In this document: one piece after another, positions 34,628 to 43,926 of the stretch
Numbering within the stretch: position 1 is the stretch's first letter
Layout of the letters: the number at the start of each line of letters is the position of its first letter
NCBI GenBank assembly: GCA_964549105.1
Contig: CAZJTZ010000007.1
Span: forward strand, 52,565-116,564
Direction of reading: 5' to 3'
Source: Hydrogenedens sp964549105
Lineage (GTDB): Bacteria; Hydrogenedentota; Hydrogenedentia; Hydrogenedentales; Hydrogenedentaceae
Length of the DNA stretch: 64,000 nucleotides
Translations under genes and position numbers: made by a program
The notes under the pieces: generated by a model
Database searches by the model: none
Seen by the model: the letters and a program-made list of their open reading frames with translations, nothing else
What the model was told of the DNA's origin: nothing

Positions 34628-34693
34628 GTTAATCCGTCATGTAGGGGCGTATGGCGATACGCCCTTCTTCCATCACACGGGAATTACAAATAC
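34628..34693 (+). repeat. Direct repeat copy 2, broken by assembly gap
   Basis: Second copy of the cas1-cas2 spacer repeat; it stops at TAC where the gap begins. The bases after the gap (AAATAAATATGACTAA) are exactly what follows TAC in copy 1. Confidence 0.85.
34640..34664 (+). repeat. TGTAGGGG palindromic element, copy 2
   Basis: Identical to copy 1 at 34500-34524, 140 bases apart. Confidence 0.8.
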
Positions 34694-34793
34694 NNNNNNN
34701 NNNNNNNNNNNNNNNNNNNNNNNNNNNNNNNNNNNNNNNNNNNNNNNNNNNNNNNNNNNNNNNNNNNNNNNNNNNNNNNNNNNNNNNNNNNNN
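34694..34793. other. Assembly gap (100 N)
   Basis: Exactly 100 N, a scaffolding placeholder. The flanks join perfectly as in repeat copy 1, so the gap marks an unresolved repeat and its true length is unknown. Confidence 0.95.
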
Positions 34794-34801
34794 AAATAAA
34801 T

Positions 34802-35161
34802 ATGACTAACAAAAAAGAAAAAAATAATGACCTTCAACTATCAGGATACAAAGGTATGTGGATGATAACCATGTTCGATTTGCCTGTAGAAACAGCCGAA
34901 GACCGTCGGCACGCTACACAGTTCCGCAATATGCTATTGAGGGAAGGTTATTCCATGTTACAATTTTCTATTTACGGTAGATACTTCCCAAGTGAAGAAG
35001 CAAGCGAACCATACAAAAAAAGAATTCGCCAGGGAATCCCCTCACGAGGAGAAGTCCGTTTACTTTACATAACGGACAAACAATTTGAAAAAATGGAAAT
35101 ATTCATGTCAAAAAAGAAAAGAAAAGCAGAAGAACCCACTCCCCAATTACTACTTTTTTAA
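34802..35161 (+). CDS. cas2: CRISPR-associated endoribonuclease-like Cas2
   Basis: 119 residues from the ATG at 34802; a longer frame would run through the N gap and is not credible. The ferredoxin-like fold is visible: WMITMFDLPVETAEDRRHATQFRNMLLREG (conserved Asp after strand 1), YSMLQFSIYGRYFPSEEASEP, and RGEVRLLYITDKQFEKMEIF. The tail KKKRKAEEPTPQLLLF is typical of type II Cas2. It pairs with Cas1 in spacer integration. It is convergent with the array, which ends 50 bases away. Confidence 0.93.
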   Translation: MTNKKEKNNDLQLSGYKGMWMITMFDLPVETAEDRRHATQFRNMLLREGYSMLQFSIYGRYFPSEEASEPYKKRIRQGIPSRGEVRLLYITDKQFEKMEIFMSKKKRKAEEPTPQLLLF

Positions 35162-35165
35162 CAAA

Positions 35166-35200
35166 AAACCCTCCCTTTTTCGCTATGTTTGAGGGGTTTA
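35166..35200. terminator. Shared terminator between cas2 and the CRISPR array
   Basis: On the plus strand AAACCCTC (35167-35174) can pair with GAGGGGTTT (35191-35199), closing the cas2 transcript. On the minus strand CCCTC...GAGGG is followed by six Ts (35168-35163), ending the array transcript. GCTATGTTTGAGGGG (35182-35196) also copies the start of the crRNA repeat in inverse orientation. Confidence 0.6.
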
Positions 35201-38200
35201 TGCGTTTAAGATTATAGCAGAGCGAGCATTTCCCTCAAAACATAGCCAGGACATCATGCTATCAGCAGATGGGGAAATTATAGCAGAGCGAGCATTTCCC
35301 TCAAAACATAGCGAATTGAAATACTATTTTACCATCGCAAAAATTATAGCAGAGCGAGCATTTCCCTCAAAACATAGCAGATGGGACAGGTGACGACCAA
35401 GTATGGTGATTATAGCAGAGCGAGCATTTCCCTCAAAACATAGCGTTCCAGACCACAAGTAAGGGGAATTTATAATTATAGCAGAGCGAGCATTTCCCTC
35501 AAAACATAGCTGTTGCTACACTCGAGATACAGGTGCAGGTATTATAGCAGAGCGAGCATTTCCCTCAAAACATAGCAGTTTGCCATTAACATAAAGGAAA
35601 ATGTGTATTATAGCAGAGCGAGCATTTCCCTCAAAACATAGCGTTAGGGATTGGAACTATTACGATGGGACGATTATAGCAGAGCGAGCATTTCCCTCAA
35701 AACATAGCTTCCCTGCTGCACATATTACAAATTGCTCAATTATAGCAGAGCGAGCATTTCCCTCAAAACATAGCATGTTAGTGTGCGAAATGGACGGTCT
35801 GCTAATTATAGCAGAGCGAGCATTTCCCTCAAAACATAGCCAATCATGCAACGATGGAGAATGGCGAGAAATTATAGCAGAGCGAGCATTTCCCTCAAAA
35901 CATAGCTTGTGTCTGCGGTTCTGGCTTTTTCTCTTCATTATAGCAGAGCGAGCATTTCCCTCAAAACATAGCAATATTGGAACTCAAAATGTATCTGAAA
36001 AAATTATAGCAGAGCGAGCATTTCCCTCAAAACATAGCAATAGTTGCACAGTTCCCACCAGCAGGGGTATTATAGCAGAGCGAGCATTTCCCTCAAAACA
36101 TAGCTATCGACTATGCGTGTTTTTGAAGCGATTAATTATAGCAGAGCGAGCATTTCCCTCAAAACATAGCTCAGTTTCTTTTCTTTAATTTTCATTGCTA
36201 ATTATAGCAGAGCGAGCATTTCCCTCAAAACATAGCTGGCGGAGAAGTATTTAAATCCAGGAACTTATTATAGCAGAGCGAGCATTTCCCTCAAAACATA
36301 GCTAGGAATTGCTGGGGCTTACTGGAGAAATAATTATAGCAGAGCGAGCATTTCCCTCAAAACATAGCCAAAGAGAAAATGCCAATGAGGGGGTGCTCAT
36401 TATAGCAGAGCGAGCATTTCCCTCAAAACATAGCTGATTGCCACATCCAACAATGCCATCTCTTATTATAGCAGAGCGAGCATTTCCCTCAAAACATAGC
36501 GAAATTGAGACGGCAATTAAGAATTTAGTTATTATAGCAGAGCGAGCATTTCCCTCAAAACATAGCTTATAATGTCCTTGATGTCTGCATACCCCGATTA
36601 TAGCAGAGCGAGCATTTCCCTCAAAACATAGCCGCAATATATACTCGTGGTTGCAGTGCACAATTATAGCAGAGCGAGCATTTCCCTCAAAACATAGCAT
36701 TTTCACTCATTTTAAAACTCCTTCTTTTATTATAGCAGAGCGAGCATTTCCCTCAAAACATAGCATTTGGTGTTATAGAGAATCAGATACTCCAATTATA
36801 GCAGAGCGAGCATTTCCCTCAAAACATAGCGCGAGGCACTTGCTAAAGTAGATTTTTCAAATTATAGCAGAGCGAGCATTTCCCTCAAAACATAGCATTT
36901 AACCGCTTGACGCCCACTTGCTGAAAATTATAGCAGAGCGAGCATTTCCCTCAAAACATAGCTTTTAGGCTTGGGTGGATTGAATATATCAGATTATAGC
37001 AGAGCGAGCATTTCCCTCAAAACATAGCAATTAGATGTTAATACTTAACCTTTTCATAATTATAGCAGAGCGAGCATTTCCCTCAAAACATAGCACATCA
37101 CACCCGACCCGCGGGAAGCAATACATTATAGCAGAGCGAGCATTTCCCTCAAAACATAGCGTATCTAATATTTATAAATCATATTTCATTATTATAGCAG
37201 AGCGAGCATTTCCCTCAAAACATAGCTGTTGAAATCAAGTAGTTTTTTTTCTGCTCATTATAGCAGAGCGAGCATTTCCCTCAAAACATAGCCAACTTGA
37301 AAACCGCATTTCTAAAAGCGATATTATAGCAGAGCGAGCATTTCCCTCAAAACATAGCAAAAGAACTAATGATAGACGGAGGCGAACAATTATAGCAGAG
37401 CGAGCATTTCCCTCAAAACATAGCACAGAGAGGATTATAATTTTGATAAAGATTATTATAGCAGAGCGAGCATTTCCCTCAAAACATAGCGGGCGTGGGT
37501 GAGGTTATCAAAAGTTGAAAATTATAGCAGAGCGAGCATTTCCCTCAAAACATAGCGTTCTGTTCTATTTCAATTTTCACTTTTCCATTATAGCAGAGCG
37601 AGCATTTCCCTCAAAACATAGCGCAACTGTATACAAGTATGTGGTTTTTGATATTATAGCAGAGCGAGCATTTCCCTCAAAACATAGCGCGATTGACGAG
37701 TATTGGTAGAAATCTAAAATTATAGCAGAGCGAGCATTTCCCTCAAAACATAGCTGTTAGCAACTGCAAAGTGCCAATATCGTTATTATAGCAGAGCGAG
37801 CATTTCCCTCAAAACATAGCGTTTTGGCAGAGTTAATGAAAAATCAAAAAATTATAGCAGAGCGAGCATTTCCCTCAAAACATAGCTAATTGAATGAGTG
37901 AATTAGAGCCATATCTATTATAGCAGAGCGAGCATTTCCCTCAAAACATAGCCTATCAAATTAGATTTTGACATAGACGACAATTATAGCAGAGCGAGCA
38001 TTTCCCTCAAAACATAGCAAAACAAGTGCTTGATGTTACAGATAAAACATTATAGCAGAGCGAGCATTTCCCTCAAAACATAGCTATATAGATAACCTCT
38101 ATTACACTCGAAATATTATAGCAGAGCGAGCATTTCCCTCAAAACATAGCAGGTGAAGAGTTTGCCATAAATATAAAAGAATTATAGCAGAGCGAGCATT

Positions 38201-39800
38201 TCCCTCAAAACATAGCTGCCAGATACCTTCCAATTTATTCTGAGAAATTATAGCAGAGCGAGCATTTCCCTCAAAACATAGCCTTCAATGTATATTCCTG
38301 GATATATAGAAAATTATAGCAGAGCGAGCATTTCCCTCAAAACATAGCGGGTAGGTATTGGACAAAACTCGATGTAATATTATAGCAGAGCGAGCATTTC
38401 CCTCAAAACATAGCCGGCGGGTGCAGAGTATACTTTTGAGTTTGATTATAGCAGAGCGAGCATTTCCCTCAAAACATAGCTAAGCCTCCCATCTTTTATC
38501 GTAGAGTTTAATTATAGCAGAGCGAGCATTTCCCTCAAAACATAGCAAAGCGATTTGACTATTTTTATGCTACAAAATTATAGCAGAGCGAGCATTTCCC
38601 TCAAAACATAGCTAAAAGCCTCTGCTACTTTGTCAAACGATTATTATAGCAGAGCGAGCATTTCCCTCAAAACATAGCAGGCAAGCGGATTTGTGATAGG
38701 TCTACCCTATTATAGCAGAGCGAGCATTTCCCTCAAAACATAGCCAAAATTGAAACCACTTTCACCAGAGGAGAATTATAGCAGAGCGAGCATTTCCCTC
38801 AAAACATAGCGCAGTGAAATTTTCAAAAAACAATTTTTTAATTATAGCAGAGCGAGCATTTCCCTCAAAACATAGCAGATTGCAACAGTAGGATTTGACA
38901 TCATAAATTATAGCAGAGCGAGCATTTCCCTCAAAACATAGCAATTGGATCCTGATAGATTTAATTGGAAAAATTATAGCAGAGCGAGCATTTCCCTCAA
39001 AACATAGCTCGTGAAGGTTAATATGTTTGATTATAAACATTATAGCAGAGCGAGCATTTCCCTCAAAACATAGCCGATTGTCATCATTGTCTTTCTCCTT
39101 ACCGATTATAGCAGAGCGAGCATTTCCCTCAAAACATAGCAAAAAGAAGGTTGAGTGGGGTATTAAAAATATTATAGCAGAGCGAGCATTTCCCTCAAAA
39201 CATAGCGTTGGCGACGGTTACAAAGAAGTATAAATCATTATAGCAGAGCGAGCATTTCCCTCAAAACATAGCAATCCTTGACACCATAAATAGTTTCTTC
39301 TTATTATAGCAGAGCGAGCATTTCCCTCAAAACATAGCACATGCTTCAATTGCTTCAACTGGTATCCCATTATAGCAGAGCGAGCATTTCCCTCAAAACA
39401 TAGCGGATGGAGTTGGAATACATTCCCTACCTTCATTATAGCAGAGCGAGCATTTCCCTCAAAACATAGCTGGTGAAACTGAACCCACAACGGTTACCGT
39501 ATTATAGCAGAGCGAGCATTTCCCTCAAAACATAGCTTATTGGGGTTTTTGAAAAAGGATTTAACTATTATAGCAGAGCGAGCATTTCCCTCAAAACATA
39601 GCGAGGAGAGAGCAATAAATCGTTTTCATAGTATTATAGCAGAGCGAGCATTTCCCTCAAAACATAGCTCCTGCGGCCTCGTCAATGAAGACAAACGCAT
39701 TATAGCAGAGCGAGCATTTCCCTCAAAACATAGCTCATAAGCGAAGTGATTCTAAAATGAAAACATTATAGCAGAGCGAGCATTTCCCTCAAAACATAGC

Positions 39801-40094
39801 ATATTTAACAATATAATTACTGTCTTGCTCATTATAGCAGAGCGAGCATTTCCCTCAAAACATAGCTTAGCCACTCTTTTACAATTTACATGCACAATTA
39901 TAGCAGAGCGAGCATTTCCCTCAAAACATAGCATATTTAGCCACTGCCCAACTATCATTTTTATTATAGCAGAGCGAGCATTTCCCTCAAAACATAGCAT
40001 ATTTAACAATATAATTACTGTCTTGCTCATTATAGCAGAGCGAGCATTTCCCTCAAAACATAGCAGTAATAGCAATTGCGGTATTAGATACATG
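39801..40094 (-). repeat. Duplicated spacer block, left copy (A-B-C-A-D)
   Basis: Five spacers in a row, read on the plus strand: A (ATATTTAACAATATAATTAC...), B (TTAGCCACTCTTTTACAATT...), C (ATATTTAGCCACTGCCCAAC...), A again, then D (AGTAATAGCAATTGCGGTAT...). The same order returns at 40988-41481. Confidence 0.9.
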
Positions 40095-40987
40095 ATTATA
40101 GCAGAGCGAGCATTTCCCTCAAAACATAGCATGTTTGTATGTCAATACGAGGTAGGACTTATTATAGCAGAGCGAGCATTTCCCTCAAAACATAGCCTAT
40201 TGCTGCACCAGCTGCAGCCTCTGATAATTATAGCAGAGCGAGCATTTCCCTCAAAACATAGCTAATTTGCGTTGCCATAATTGCAAACATCTATTATAGC
40301 AGAGCGAGCATTTCCCTCAAAACATAGCTATAATTAATACATTAAAATGTTTTTTTATATTATAGCAGAGCGAGCATTTCCCTCAAAACATAGCAATACT
40401 ATCCTGGTATAAAAAGATTAACTCATTATAGCAGAGCGAGCATTTCCCTCAAAACATAGCGATTTATTTGTTGACCCGCTTAACGATAATATTATAGCAG
40501 AGCGAGCATTTCCCTCAAAACATAGCAGTAGCAGCGTATTCAGTGGATAAAGTAGATTATAGCAGAGCGAGCATTTCCCTCAAAACATAGCTAAAAGATT
40601 TAGGTGATTATCCCAATACTCATTATAGCAGAGCGAGCATTTCCCTCAAAACATAGCATACTGTGCAGGAATTTGGTCTACCACCACATTATAGCAGAGC
40701 GAGCATTTCCCTCAAAACATAGCGACTCTCGTAAGTGCTCGGCTCTGACCCTTATTATAGCAGAGCGAGCATTTCCCTCAAAACATAGCAGGAATTTTTT
40801 AACATTCCAGAAACAGAAAATTATAGCAGAGCGAGCATTTCCCTCAAAACATAGCTAGGGACTCCAGAGAGGTAACTGAATTTTTATTATAGCAGAGCGA
40901 GCATTTCCCTCAAAACATAGCATTAACTTCACTTTGGAATTGGTAGACTATATTATAGCAGAGCGAGCATTTCCCTCAAAACATAGC

Positions 40988-41481
40988 ATATTTAACAATA
41001 TAATTACTGTCTTGCTCATTATAGCAGAGCGAGCATTTCCCTCAAAACATAGCTTAGCCACTCTTTTACAATTTACATGCACAATTATAGCAGAGCGAGC
41101 ATTTCCCTCAAAACATAGCATATTTAGCCACTGCCCAACTATCATTTTTATTATAGCAGAGCGAGCATTTCCCTCAAAACATAGCATATTTAACAATATA
41201 ATTACTGTCTTGCTCATTATAGCAGAGCGAGCATTTCCCTCAAAACATAGCTTAGCCACTCTTTTACAATTTACATGCACAATTATAGCAGAGCGAGCAT
41301 TTCCCTCAAAACATAGCATATTTAGCCACTGCCCAACTATCATTTTTATTATAGCAGAGCGAGCATTTCCCTCAAAACATAGCATATTTAACAATATAAT
41401 TACTGTCTTGCTCATTATAGCAGAGCGAGCATTTCCCTCAAAACATAGCAGTAATAGCAATTGCGGTATTAGATACATGAT
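40988..41481 (-). repeat. Duplicated spacer block, right copy (A-B-C-A-B-C-A-D)
   Basis: Eight consecutive spacers repeating the A-B-C triplet twice before A-D, i.e. the left block plus one additional triplet. Followed by two unique spacers and then E-F, two others, E-F again (41648-42009), which is a second duplication. Confidence 0.9.
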
Positions 41482-42128
41482 TATAGCAGAGCGAGCATTT
41501 CCCTCAAAACATAGCAATTTGGTAAATCAGAAATTAGCCTCCCATATTATAGCAGAGCGAGCATTTCCCTCAAAACATAGCTCTGTGTTTGGTGTAAAAA
41601 AAACCGTGTCCATTATAGCAGAGCGAGCATTTCCCTCAAAACATAGCATAATGATAGGCGATGTAGAAGGGTCAGAAATTATAGCAGAGCGAGCATTTCC
41701 CTCAAAACATAGCGAAGTGAAGCACTTGCTAAAGTGGACTTTTATTATAGCAGAGCGAGCATTTCCCTCAAAACATAGCCCTAGAAACTCTCAATTTTAG
41801 GGAAATGCTATTATAGCAGAGCGAGCATTTCCCTCAAAACATAGCGATAGAGATAATCAATAGTTTCTTTTTCAGATTATAGCAGAGCGAGCATTTCCCT
41901 CAAAACATAGCATAATGATAGGCGATGTAGAAGGGTCAGAAATTATAGCAGAGCGAGCATTTCCCTCAAAACATAGCGAAGTGAAGCACTTGCTAAAGTG
42001 GACTTTTATTATAGCAGAGCGAGCATTTCCCTCAAAACATAGCAAACGCGTGAATGTCAGGGTCGAGATGTCGATTATAGCAGAGCGAGCATTTCCCTCA
42101 AAACATAGCATATTTAACAATATAATTA

Positions 42129-42228
42129 NNNNNNNNNNNNNNNNNNNNNNNNNNNNNNNNNNNNNNNNNNNNNNNNNNNNNNNNNNNNNNNNNNNNNNNN
42201 NNNNNNNNNNNNNNNNNNNNNNNNNNNN
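42129..42228. other. Assembly gap (100 N) inside the array
   Basis: Placeholder of 100 N. It interrupts spacer A (left flank ATATTTAACAATATAATTA) and resumes within spacer C (TGCCCAACTATCATTTTT). The gap sits in the same A-B-C family that is repeated at 39.8 and 41.0 kb, so it marks unresolved copies. Confidence 0.95.
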
Positions 42229-42743
42229 TGCCCAACTATCATTTTTATTATAGCAGAGCGAGCATTTCCCTCAAAACATAGCAGCCCCGACCTGTTTACT
42301 AACTGCTTCTTATTATAGCAGAGCGAGCATTTCCCTCAAAACATAGCTCGTGGTTGGTGGCAACACCTGTCCTGCTGATTATAGCAGAGCGAGCATTTCC
42401 CTCAAAACATAGCTATCCTATCCCTTCCTAATGGAGTTGGACGATTATAGCAGAGCGAGCATTTCCCTCAAAACATAGCATTGCCTGCCTGCGTAAATCA
42501 CTCCTGCTGATTATAGCAGAGCGAGCATTTCCCTCAAAACATAGCCAATTTATTTGGGTAATATTTGGCTACATAATTATAGCAGAGCGAGCATTTCCCT
42601 CAAAACATAGCATTTCCAGTTTTACATGTTTGTAAATTTAAATTATAGCAGAGCGAGCATTTCCCTCAAAACATAGCGGACTGGGGACAATCAAGTTTGG
42701 GCGTGGTATTATAGCAGAGCGAGCATTTCCCTCAAAACATAGC

Positions 42744-42764
42744 AAAAATTTATAAAGCAGAAAA
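42744..42764 (-). promoter_or_regulatory. Leader-proximal sequence of the array
   Basis: AT-rich sequence directly outside the last plus-strand repeat, i.e. the leader side. A TATAAA (minus strand, 42754-42749) could place a start at the first repeat. No firm -35 is seen. Confidence 0.35.
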
Positions 42765-42842
42765 AGACCCTGCATTGCCCAAAAAAAGGGGATATATATT
42801 GGAGAAACCATTATAAAATTATGTTTTGGGCAATGCGGGTCT
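42765..42842. repeat. Long inverted repeat in the array leader
   Basis: AGACCCTGCATTGCCCAAAA (42765-42784) and TTTTGGGCAATGCGGGTCT (42824-42842) are inverse complements with a single missing base; about 39 bases lie between. On the minus strand the second arm is followed by five Ts, so it could terminate transcripts entering the array from the right, or form a cruciform. Confidence 0.85.
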
Positions 42843-42847
42843 CTCTT

Positions 42848-42882
42848 GGGTTGGGTGGGTGGGACAGCACAGGTGGGTGGGG
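42848..42882 (+). other. G-quadruplex motif next to the leader
   Basis: GGGTTGGGTGGGTGGG (42848-42863) has four G triplets with loops of two, one and one bases, a very stable G4 pattern. A second G-rich run GGTGGGTGGGG follows at 42872-42882. Striking in such AT-rich DNA. Confidence 0.85.
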
Positions 42883-42889
42883 TAGTCAA

Positions 42890-43538
42890 AAAGCGATGTT
42901 TGTAGATGTTTATATTGTTATTTACCTGTAAATAGTCATTTTCGTTTAGTTAAAAACACAAACAAGTATAGCAAGTATTTATCATATAACTTTTTACCTG
43001 TTTGTATTGTTTTGCGTATGTTTAGAGGGTTTCATGAATAGGTTTGAAAATATAAAGGGACCATTTAATAATTTAATCCAAACCAATTTTGCAAATCAAA
43101 AGCGTATACAAACATATAAAAACAGTTAAATATCAATATAAAACTCTATAAAAAAATACCTTTTTGTATCATTAATAATTTTTTGTAAAGAGGAAATCAT
43201 AAAGTAGATGGGAGTATTTTTTAGAAGATACTGTGTCCATTGTTTGTTTTGAGTGACAATAGTAAATTTATTTTTTAACCGCAAAGGACGCAAAGTCTAA
43301 TATGATTTTCACTGTATAATATGAGATTTTTGTCGTTTGTTTCAATTTATTTCTGACTAAATAAATATCATAAAACTATGACTTTTTTTGCATTCTTTGA
43401 GTCTTACCTGGCGACTTTTGCAGTTAATCTCTTAAACTCGAAGAACCCATTTCTGTTGTAAATTATAATGACAAAACAAGGACGATACTTTCATAGTTCT
43501 CTATTTTGTATAATTAAGTGTATATAGAGGTAAAGAGT
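42890..43538. other. AT-rich intergenic region upstream of clpS
   Basis: About 650 bases with no convincing frame. It holds a MITE-like imperfect inverted repeat (43275-43427) and, at 43508-43513, a TATAAT-like -10 near clpS. Nothing else is recognised. Confidence 0.5.
43275..43427. repeat. MITE-like element with imperfect terminal inverted repeats
   Basis: The left end TTAACCGCAAAGGACGCAAA (43275-43294) and the reverse complement of the right end, TTAACTGCAAAAGTCGCCAG, agree at about three quarters of positions. Internal 153 bases are AT-rich without an ORF. I recall ACCGCAAAGGACGC repeats in other genomes. Confidence 0.4.
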
Positions 43539-43847
43539 ATGCCATCTGCGGGGACACAGCAAGACAGTCAAGTCAAAGATGAAAATATAGTTGAACATCC
43601 AAAACTGTATCGTGTTTTGCTCCATAATGACCATTACACAACTATGGAATTTGTGGTTCATATTTTACAAAGTGTTTTTAACAAATCTTATGATGATGCT
43701 GTTGCTATTATGTTAAAAGTCCATAAGGAAGGTATAGGAATTGCTGGAGTTTATGTTCGTACTGTCGCTGAAGCAAAGGTGAAAACCGTTCATAAAATAG
43801 CACGGGAAAATGGATTCCCTTTGCAATGTTCAATTCGTCCTGAATAA
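43539..43847 (+). CDS. clpS: ATP-dependent Clp protease adaptor ClpS
   Basis: 102 residues from the ATG at 43539, chosen over the one at 43518 because GAGG (43527-43530) sits eight bases before it. The fold's core is intact: YRVLLHNDHYTTMEFVVHIL (the N-degron pocket Asn-Asp), VFNKSYDDAVAIMLKVHKEG and AGVYVRTVAEAKV. ClpS delivers N-degron substrates to ClpA, whose gene follows after 79 bases. The first ~25 residues are the flexible N-terminal extension that contacts ClpA. Confidence 0.95.
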   Translation: MPSAGTQQDSQVKDENIVEHPKLYRVLLHNDHYTTMEFVVHILQSVFNKSYDDAVAIMLKVHKEGIGIAGVYVRTVAEAKVKTVHKIARENGFPLQCSIRPE

Positions 43848-43926
43848 TTTTCTCGTGTAGATTGTTATTATTATGAGTTTATATTGTAGAGATAGATTAT
43901 AATTTAAAAGAGGTTAAGTTAATCTT

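Larger units (their letters stand above)
34421..34801. other. cas1-cas2 intergenic region with duplicated palindromic segment
   Basis: Unlike the tight cas1-cas2 junction of most type II loci, about 380 bases (including 100 N) lie here. It consists of two near-identical direct repeats (34489-34569 and 34628-34693, continuing after the gap at 34794-34810), each with a GGGCGTATGGCGATACGCCC hairpin. The first copy ends in ATGACTAATAAAGAAAATGG at 34562, a stub resembling the cas2 5' end that hits a stop after 11 codons. Confidence 0.75.
35211..42743 (-). CRISPR. Type II-C CRISPR array, 113 visible repeats
   Basis: The 36-bp repeat starts ATTATAGCAGAGCGAGCATT and ends CCCTCAAAACATAGC on the plus strand. 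The crRNA strand is minus, where it begins GCTATGTTTTGAGGG and ends TGCTATAAT; this is fixed by the tracrRNA. Repeats start at 35211 and recur every 66 bases to 40491 (81 repeats), then 40556 to 42074 (24), then, after the gap, 42247 to 42708 (8). By eye all copies are identical. Spacers are 30 bases except two of 29 (40527-40555 and 42283-42311). The leader should be at the right end. Several spacer blocks are duplicated near that end. True size is larger because of the gap. Confidence 0.98.

Noticed and set aside
34598..35161. A 187-codon frame leading into cas2
   Set aside because: It runs through 100 N and starts inside the duplicated palindromic region. The ATG at 34802 gives a normal 119-residue Cas2.
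35601..41800. Long frames in the array (e.g. 40934-41800, 288 codons) with repeated IIAERAFPSKHS or, on minus, LCFEGNARSAII
   Set aside because: A repeat plus spacer is 66 bases, a multiple of three, so frames stay open through many units by arithmetic. They are translations of CRISPR repeats, not proteins, though pipelines could deposit them as such.
41780..41809. Spacer containing AGGGAAATGCT, an 11-base match to the crRNA repeat
   Set aside because: Short and inside a normal 30-base spacer; most likely coincidence rather than a rearranged repeat.
42638..42889. Minus-strand frame covering the leader (MTTPPTCAVPP...)
   Set aside because: It spans the last repeats, the inverted repeat and the G-rich run; no ribosome site and no protein-like composition.
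43518..43847. Longer clpS start at 43518
   Set aside because: The ribosome site GAGG is at 43527-43530, inside that extension, and fits the ATG at 43539.
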